A stretch of DNA of 5,022 nucleotides from Muribaculaceae bacterium (GTDB lineage Bacteria; Bacteroidota; Bacteroidia; Bacteroidales; Muribaculaceae), in the NCBI GenBank assembly GCA_029062725.1, contig JAIDPP010000398.1:1-5022 (forward strand), read 5' to 3'. Shown here piece by piece: positions 1-5,022 of the stretch (the first letter of the stretch is position 1; each line of letters begins with the position of its first letter). Below the pieces are notes generated by a model. It was not told the origin of the DNA and did no database searches. It saw only the letters and a list, made by a program, of their open reading frames with translations. The translations under genes and the position numbers were made by a program.

Positions 1-1580
1 TCCCATGCCACACGGTTGATAGGCTCGTTCCAGCGCTTGAAGTCATACCAGTTGAAACCCTCGCCCCAAAGCTCCCAGCGACGGTTGAGCTTAACCTCTT
101 CGAGGAGGTCATCACCGGTCTTGGAAGACTTCACATAATCCGCGATACGGTTGGAGTTGATCTTGTAGAGGCAATCCTGGGCAACGGCGAAATGACCGTT
201 ATGGCAGGCGGCCTCGGCCTCGATCAGAAGCATCTCGGAAGCACGCATGAATGGATACTGGCCAGCACCGTAAGTGTCAGTACCCCAGAACTTGAACTGA
301 GCGCCGAACGGAATGTAAGTGTTGCCGATCTCCTCGCCACCTGTAAAGTAGAGGTCCTGGCCTCCGACGTATGGGAAACCCCAACGGTTGGGACGCCCGA
401 TCTCATCATACATCTTATCGCAGTACTGCTGCAAACGCACCGGGAAATTTTCTCCCTGGTTCAGGTTCATATCTGATGAAACATCATCCTCGCTCCAGAA
501 TTTCGCACGCATGGCGCGACCCTCCTTATCGGGGGTGTAGAAAAGTTCGCATCTCACATCCTTCGCGGAATACATCTGCTTGTAGAGCATATAGTCAACA
601 GCTCCTGCGCCGTATGACTGCCAGATACAGGGATACGCACCGTTACATCCGAAAGAGGCGTTGAAGGAAGCGAAATAAATGCCGGACTTACCTTCGTCCG
701 AGCACCACATCCACTCGCTGTTGGCGGCATTGAAGCCCGACTTATATTCGGCGGGCGACATAATAGTGTAGCCTTCTGAGGCAAGGTGAGCATACTTCTC
801 AGCCGTATCCCAGTCATCTTTAAGGAGAGCCGCACGCGCGTAAAGGCCGTATGCCACGCTCTCATCCACCTCCCATTCATAATCGCGGCCGAAGTCGGCA
901 ATATCATAAAGCTCTATGGCGCGGTCAAGGTCATCGTAGATCTGCTTCAATACCTGATTAGTAGTGGAGACAGCCTTAGCGGTTGACACATTTGCATCCG
1001 GAGCCTCAGTGCGGATCACAACGCTCGTAACCTCGCCGTTGTTAGAGTCGGCCCAGCGGGGACCGAACATCTGGTGAAGACGGATATAACCGTGCGCGCG
1101 CATCGTATATGCCTGTGCCATACGGAACGCAGTCTCTCCCTTGAGCTCCTCGCTCTCCTCGAGTGTCTTCTCACCGGCGATGATATAGTTGGCCTGGCTT
1201 ATAATGCCGTAGGGATAGGACCATGCAATCTTTGCACCCCAGGTGTTATAACTGTTCATGTGGGTCCAGTTGGTGAAGCCATAATTCGTTGAGCCAGCAA
1301 CCCAATAAGAATTGTAGTCCTGACCCATTGACTCGCCATACCACTGGTCATACCAGGGTTCACCGTTAAAGAAACGGTACTCATAGAAGGCGCCATACTG
1401 ACGGTATGTGCTCTCCATTGTTCCATAGATGGCGGAACGCAGCTTGGAGATATTAAAAGGAATCGATTCAGAGACCTCGTTGGAGATCGGCTGAAGATCC
1501 AGGTAGTCGCTTGAACAGGATCCCAACGAAACCGCGACTGCGGCAGCGGCGAGACCTTTCAGTATATTTCTTTTTTTCAT
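1..1580 (-). CDS. SusD/RagB-family surface nutrient-binding lipoprotein (3' end cut by window edge)
   Basis: This is the surface lipoprotein partner of the adjacent SusC-like transporter, expected to bind the ligand and close as a lid over the barrel. I read 526 codons plus two bases with no stop, so the C-terminus lies beyond the left edge. The start ATG (1578-1580) opens a lipoprotein signal, MKKRNILKGLAAAAVAVSLGSC, with lipobox LGSC and the lipidated Cys at residue 22; SSDYLDLQPISNE follows, typical of mature SusD proteins. Family motifs in order are a helical repeat region (AFRMAQAYTMRAHGYIRLHQ at 151-170, then MFGPR), a second helical segment (SVAYGLYARAALLKDDWDTA at 241-260), ANSEWMW (286-292), YPFMRASEMLLIEAEA (442-457) and, near the C-terminus, LNRRWELWGEGFNWYDFKRW (498-517). 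That last motif normally lies close to the end, so I infer only a few dozen residues are missing. Seven cysteines after Cys22 and a very aromatic N-terminal part are notable. The ligand is unknown. Confidence 0.95.
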   Translation of the reverse strand, partial: MKKRNILKGLAAAAVAVSLGSCSSDYLDLQPISNEVSESIPFNISKLRSAIYGTMESTYRQYGAFYEYRFFNGEPWYDQWYGESMGQDYNSYWVAGSTNYGFTNWTHMNSYNTWGAKIAWSYPYGIISQANYIIAGEKTLEESEELKGETAFRMAQAYTMRAHGYIRLHQMFGPRWADSNNGEVTSVVIRTEAPDANVSTAKAVSTTNQVLKQIYDDLDRAIELYDIADFGRDYEWEVDESVAYGLYARAALLKDDWDTAEKYAHLASEGYTIMSPAEYKSGFNAANSEWMWCSDEGKSGIYFASFNASFGCNGAYPCIWQSYGAGAVDYMLYKQMYSAKDVRCELFYTPDKEGRAMRAKFWSEDDVSSDMNLNQGENFPVRLQQYCDKMYDEIGRPNRWGFPYVGGQDLYFTGGEEIGNTYIPFGAQFKFWGTDTYGAGQYPFMRASEMLLIEAEAACHNGHFAVAQDCLYKINSNRIADYVKSSKTGDDLLEEVKLNRRWELWGEGFNWYDFKRWNEPINRVAW

Positions 1581-1601
1581 TGTATCGTTCAGTTTGAAAG
1601 A
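1581..1601 (-). other. 21-nt susC-susD intergenic junction
   Basis: Only 21 nt separate the TAA of the susC-like gene from the ATG of the susD-like gene. Read on the minus strand it is TCTTTCAAACTGAACGATAC followed by A. It has no inverted repeat able to form a terminator and no GGAGG-like ribosome site; the lack of Shine-Dalgarno sequences is usual in Bacteroidota. It is seven sense codons long, so both genes share one reading frame. The spacing supports co-transcription and probably translational coupling. Confidence 0.85.
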
Positions 1602-4600
1602 TTAGAATTTAGCGGTGAGCTGGAATGCGAACACGCGCGCGGGCACATAGTTTGCTCCCTGACCGCCGGCGAATCCGTAAGTCGGGTTCATACCTTTGCG
1701 ACGGGTAACAAGGAATACGTTGTCGCAGGAGAAACCGAGGTTAAGATTCTGCATCTTAAGGGCCGCAACCCAGTTGCGGGGGAAGTCGTAAGATACGTTG
1801 ATATTCTTAAGACATAGATAATTGCTGCTGGTGATGAAGCGGCTCGAAGAAGCGTTGTTGGTTCCGGAATAGTTGCTGTTGATTTCCGGAGTACCGTTGG
1901 GATCGATACGTCCCGGAGTGTAAATACCGTCGGCGATAGCCTGATCCACCCATGCGTTAAGAACGCCGTTCTCATCGTATGCATTCAAAGTCACACCATC
2001 GGCATTCGTGAATGTACCGGTAGGAGTGGTCCAGGATTTCAGCACATCCTTATGGAGCGCACCCATGGTTGTGGAACTCATAAGAGACTGATAGTTGGAG
2101 TCAAGAGTCTTGCCACCAAGAGAGTAGGTGAAGAGAAGACCGAGGTTGATACCCTTCCATGAAACATTCGTACCGAACGAACCGGATACAACCGGCAATG
2201 CACTGCCCTGAATCTTGCGGGAAGCATTGTTCATATTACTTGTGTAATATTTGCCGCCATCCTCGATAAATACCGCATTATCATCGTTTCTTGCCCTCTC
2301 CACACGGCTAAGGTATGCTTCATTGTCATACTTCATGTTGCCTGCCTCATCATAATACATAAAATCGGGCGACATGGGATCGATATAATACATCGACTGT
2401 CCTGTCAGCTGGTCAACTCCGGCAAATGTAAAAGTCTTGATGATATATCTGGATTCGCCGATAAAGAGGTTCTGACCGGGGAGGTTCTGGTTATTGGGGA
2501 GCTTGGTGATCTTGTTCTTGATGAACGTAGCGTCCACATTGAAGTTCCAGCGCCAGTCGGCGGTGCGGAGGATATCATAACCGAACTGCAGCTCCCAACC
2601 GGTATTCTGCATGGTTCCGACATTACGCCATACCGATGGATTCTCACCGGCACTGGTACCACTTGTTAGCGCCGACGATCCCATTGAGGCGGGAAGAGTG
2701 TATGGGAAAAGCTGGTCGGAGTTCTGCTTGTTGAAGTAACCGATACTGAATGTGAATCGATCGTCGAAGAGTGAACCCTCGAGACCGAGATCAAGAGTCT
2801 TTGTTGACTCCCATTTGAGGATGGGGTTACCCAAAGAGGCCGGAAGAAGCGTACCAAGAGTGCCATACTGGCTCCAACCGAAGAGGTTCATGTAGGAGTA
2901 ATAGGGAGCGGATACGTCGTTACCTACAGTACCGTAAGCGGCACGTAACTTAAGATAGTTGAGCCAGTTCTGAGTCGGTTCCATGAATTTCTCCTTAGAG
3001 ATGATCCAGCTTGCACCGACCGACCAGAATGTACCCCAACGGCCATCCTTGGCAAAACGTGAAGAACCGTCGCGACGGAGAGAGAACTCACCGAAATATT
3101 TCTGATCATAATTGTAACGTACGCGACCGAGATAAGACTCAAGACGGACCTGCTCACCTCCGGAACCATCCTGCATCAAAGAACCGAAGTTATTGAGAAG
3201 GAAGTTGTCGTCGAGTGCCTGATCTGCTTTTAGGATGTAATCATAATAGATCTGGGAATTGAAATTCTCATGCGATAGAAGAGCATCCACATGGTTGTTT
3301 CCATATTCATGATTCCATGTGAGGGTCTGGGAGAATGTATGGCTCTTCATCTCCTGGAACTCCTTCATCAACATACCTGAACCGGCCTGCGAGCCGATAA
3401 TGTTGTTGCTGTATTGGGTAAGATTTGTTTTGTTACGGAACATCTGGCCACGGACGGTAAACTCGAAGCCGTAAGGGATAACGGCCGTAGCATAAACGTT
3501 GGCGTCAATCGCTGTCTTGTTATAGTCATTCTTGTCGAGACGCATGGCCCAGGCGATATTTGTGCCTTCGAGATAAGAGGCAGTATTCCACATAGGCTGT
3601 CCATTCTCGTCATATACGATATTACCATCGGCATCATGACGATAATAAGGATAGATCGGAGCGTTGAACATTGTAAGGAACGGATTGGCAACTGAAGACG
3701 GATCGTTTGCGAAGTCCTGACCGATTTCCGAGTTCTGCTGAGTAAGGGCGAAGTTCATACCCATCCTGAGGTAGCTGACGGGCTGATAGTTAACGTTAAC
3801 ACGGCCGTTGAAACGCTCGAAGTCGGTGCCGAGCACATAACCGTTCTCCTTCAGATAACCTGCGGAGGCGAACATGTTGAACTTGTCGGTAGCACCGGAG
3901 GCATTAACGTTATACTCCTGACGGTAGCCGTTACGTGAGATGGCATCCCACCAGTCAAGGTCGCCGGCATATCCGGGGAGCACGCTGCCGCCGAAGAAAG
4001 TGGCTTTCGCGGGATCAATCGGGTCAACAATGAAAAGCTCATTATCAGGAACTCCGTAGATATTGAGTTTCATCTTGGAGCGGATGATGTTTCCTCTTGT
4101 ACCATATAAATTCACAAAATATGCTTTATCACGCTTAACCTTGGCATTGAGAAGGTTATTACGGTATTCACCATTGACAACAGAATTGAACATCATCTGC
4201 ATCCAGTCGTTGGCTTCGAGACGGTCGTAGAAAGGAAGACCGCGGTTGTACATACCCTGGCGGATCTGTACGGTGACGTCAACCTTGCCTACGTTCTTGG
4301 CACGCTTGGTGGTGATAAGGATCACACCGTTGGCACCACGGTTACCGTAAAGCGCACAGGAAGCGGCATCCTTGAGGACAGACATTGACTCGATGTCGGC
4401 CGGGTTAAGGTCGGCGATAGTACCCTCGAAAGGCACACCGTCAACCACATAAAGCGGAGAGTTGCTACCGTTGATGGAGTTGAAACCGCGGATACGGATC
4501 TCAGGTGCAGAACCGGGAGTACCGGTAGAGTTATTGACCTGCACACCGGGGGCATTACCCTCGAGAGCGGAAGTCACGGAGGTTACGGGACGCTCCTCGA

Positions 4601-4979
4601 TCTCCTTCGAGCCCACCACGGCTACCGAACCGGTAAGGGATTCCTTTGTGGCAGTACCGTAGGCAACCACGACGAGGTCATCGAGATTCTGCTCGGTGGA
4701 AGTAAGCTTCACGGTCATGTTGTTAGTTAGGTTCACAACCTGTTCCCGGTAGCCGACATAAGTGACTTTTGCCTGCTTCACGTTGTTGGGGACAGTGATG
4801 CTGAACTTACCATCGATGTCGGTGGCGCCACCCTGGCCTCCGCCGATCGGCATGATGGTAGCGCCTATCAACGGTTCGTTGTTTTCGGCGTCAACCACTG
4901 TGCCGCGATAGGTGGTCTGTGCCATGGCGGCCCAGCTGCACGCTACCAGCGTCATAATGATTAAAAACAGTTTTCTCAT
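1602..4979 (-). CDS. SusC/RagA-family TonB-linked outer-membrane transporter (complete)
   Basis: This gene encodes a 1125-residue outer-membrane beta-barrel that imports a ligand captured by its SusD partner, powered by TonB-ExbBD. Residues 1-20 form a signal peptide (MRKLFLIIMTLVACSWAAMA, likely cut before Q21). Residues 23-92 are a carboxypeptidase-D-regulatory-like domain (GTVVDAENNEPLIGATI, then TDIDGKFS). A TonB-box-like stretch follows at 100-108 (DDLVVVAYG). The plug covers about 113-226 and carries the family motifs IRIRGFNSINGSNSPLYVVDG (161-181, in part) and DAASCALYGNRGANGV (204-219). The rest is barrel, with RRDGSSRF at 635-642, a NPILKWES strand starting at N718, and a C-terminal strand ending in Phe (FAFQLTAKF), as expected for Bam-dependent insertion. 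Length is normal for the family. There is no STN domain before the carboxypeptidase-like domain, so direct anti-sigma signalling of the FecR type is unlikely. The start is set by the signal peptide; no other in-frame ATG, GTG or TTG lies in the 43 nt upstream. The stop is TAA. The family is certain; the substrate is unknown. Confidence 0.97.
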   Translation of the reverse strand: MRKLFLIIMTLVACSWAAMAQTTYRGTVVDAENNEPLIGATIMPIGGGQGGATDIDGKFSITVPNNVKQAKVTYVGYREQVVNLTNNMTVKLTSTEQNLDDLVVVAYGTATKESLTGSVAVVGSKEIEERPVTSVTSALEGNAPGVQVNNSTGTPGSAPEIRIRGFNSINGSNSPLYVVDGVPFEGTIADLNPADIESMSVLKDAASCALYGNRGANGVILITTKRAKNVGKVDVTVQIRQGMYNRGLPFYDRLEANDWMQMMFNSVVNGEYRNNLLNAKVKRDKAYFVNLYGTRGNIIRSKMKLNIYGVPDNELFIVDPIDPAKATFFGGSVLPGYAGDLDWWDAISRNGYRQEYNVNASGATDKFNMFASAGYLKENGYVLGTDFERFNGRVNVNYQPVSYLRMGMNFALTQQNSEIGQDFANDPSSVANPFLTMFNAPIYPYYRHDADGNIVYDENGQPMWNTASYLEGTNIAWAMRLDKNDYNKTAIDANVYATAVIPYGFEFTVRGQMFRNKTNLTQYSNNIIGSQAGSGMLMKEFQEMKSHTFSQTLTWNHEYGNNHVDALLSHENFNSQIYYDYILKADQALDDNFLLNNFGSLMQDGSGGEQVRLESYLGRVRYNYDQKYFGEFSLRRDGSSRFAKDGRWGTFWSVGASWIISKEKFMEPTQNWLNYLKLRAAYGTVGNDVSAPYYSYMNLFGWSQYGTLGTLLPASLGNPILKWESTKTLDLGLEGSLFDDRFTFSIGYFNKQNSDQLFPYTLPASMGSSALTSGTSAGENPSVWRNVGTMQNTGWELQFGYDILRTADWRWNFNVDATFIKNKITKLPNNQNLPGQNLFIGESRYIIKTFTFAGVDQLTGQSMYYIDPMSPDFMYYDEAGNMKYDNEAYLSRVERARNDDNAVFIEDGGKYYTSNMNNASRKIQGSALPVVSGSFGTNVSWKGINLGLLFTYSLGGKTLDSNYQSLMSSTTMGALHKDVLKSWTTPTGTFTNADGVTLNAYDENGVLNAWVDQAIADGIYTPGRIDPNGTPEINSNYSGTNNASSSRFITSSNYLCLKNINVSYDFPRNWVAALKMQNLNLGFSCDNVFLVTRRKGMNPTYGFAGGQGANYVPARVFAFQLTAKF

Positions 4980-5022
4980 ACTTTGTTGATTTAGAGATAA
5001 GTTATAATAAGTATTACGTTCC
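4980..5022 (-). promoter_or_regulatory. A/T-rich 5' leader of the susC-like gene (partial)
   Basis: These 43 nt immediately upstream of the susC-like start are about three-quarters A+T, clearly richer than the coding DNA beside them. They hold no coding sequence I can support and no Shine-Dalgarno motif, consistent with A/T-rich unstructured leaders in Bacteroidota. I see no convincing match to the Bacteroides -7 element TAnnTTTG; the closest, TACTTATT, misses two of the six fixed bases. The promoter and any operator probably lie beyond the right edge. The boundary shown is the window edge, not a biological one. Confidence 0.5.

Noticed and set aside
93..110. Small inverted repeat CCTC-TTC-GAGG as a possible hairpin
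   Set aside because: It falls within SusD codons for DLLEEV, the stem is only four base pairs, and no T-tract follows; it is a chance product of codon choice.
192..476. 94-codon plus-strand reading frame opposite the SusD-like gene
   Set aside because: It lies wholly antisense to a strongly supported coding region, its product resembles no family I know, and it has no promoter or operon partner. It is best read as a by-product of codon use on the other strand.
554..907. 117-codon minus-strand reading frame inside the SusD-like gene
   Set aside because: It is in a different frame from the lipoprotein, which carries continuous SusD motifs through this stretch. The Arg-, Ser- and Thr-rich composition is typical of a shadow frame.
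1074..1292. 72-codon plus-strand reading frame opposite the N-terminal part of the SusD-like gene
   Set aside because: It is antisense to a region with clear SusD sequence and shows no recognisable domain or start signals.
3603..3638. Asp/Gly-rich stretch DADGNIVYDENG in the SusC-like protein as a calcium-binding loop
   Set aside because: Only a loose DxDG resemblance is present, and similar 'DxDGN...DENG' loops are common in extracellular loops of SusC-like barrels; there is no EF-hand context.
3368..3695. Overlapping alternative reading frames on both strands inside the SusC-like gene
   Set aside because: Both sit within an uninterrupted transporter frame, have low-complexity or cysteine/arginine-skewed products, and lack any family resemblance.

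Overview
This window looks like part of a glycan- or nutrient-uptake locus from a member of the Bacteroidota, most likely order Bacteroidales. The evidence is a tandem SusC-like/SusD-like pair, A/T-rich leaders without Shine-Dalgarno sequences, a SusD-type lipoprotein signal, and the 'GTVVDAENNEPLIGATI' N-terminal domain of SusC/RagA proteins. Base composition looks close to balanced. Together with the style of the SusC N-terminus this would suit a gut lineage such as Muribaculaceae or a Prevotella/Bacteroides relative, but that family-level placement is a guess.

Layout: both genes lie on the minus strand, so transcription runs from the right edge to the left. Positions 4980-5022 are a short A/T-rich leader. 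Positions 1602-4979 are a complete susC-like gene of 1125 residues encoding a TonB-dependent outer-membrane transporter. Positions 1581-1601 are a 21-nt junction with no terminator. Positions 1-1580 are a susD-like gene, complete at its start but cut by the left edge after 526 codons; I translated it by hand and found no stop codon. About 99% of the window is coding, and no stretch over 300 bases lacks a gene.

How they work together: in characterised SusCD systems the SusD lipoprotein sits on the cell surface as a hinged lid over the SusC barrel. It captures an oligosaccharide or peptide ligand, and TonB-ExbBD energy drives import through SusC. The two genes here are almost certainly one transcriptional unit forming one complex. 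The substrate cannot be read from this pair alone: any enzymes, surface-binding proteins or regulators that would define the locus lie outside the window, probably to the left, downstream of susD.

I found no RNA gene, mobile element, CRISPR array or wholly new system. The points worth a second look are modest: an aromatic-dense N-terminal segment and several cysteines in the SusD-like protein, a lipobox-like sequence within the SusC-like signal peptide, and the shared reading frame of the two genes across a single stop codon.
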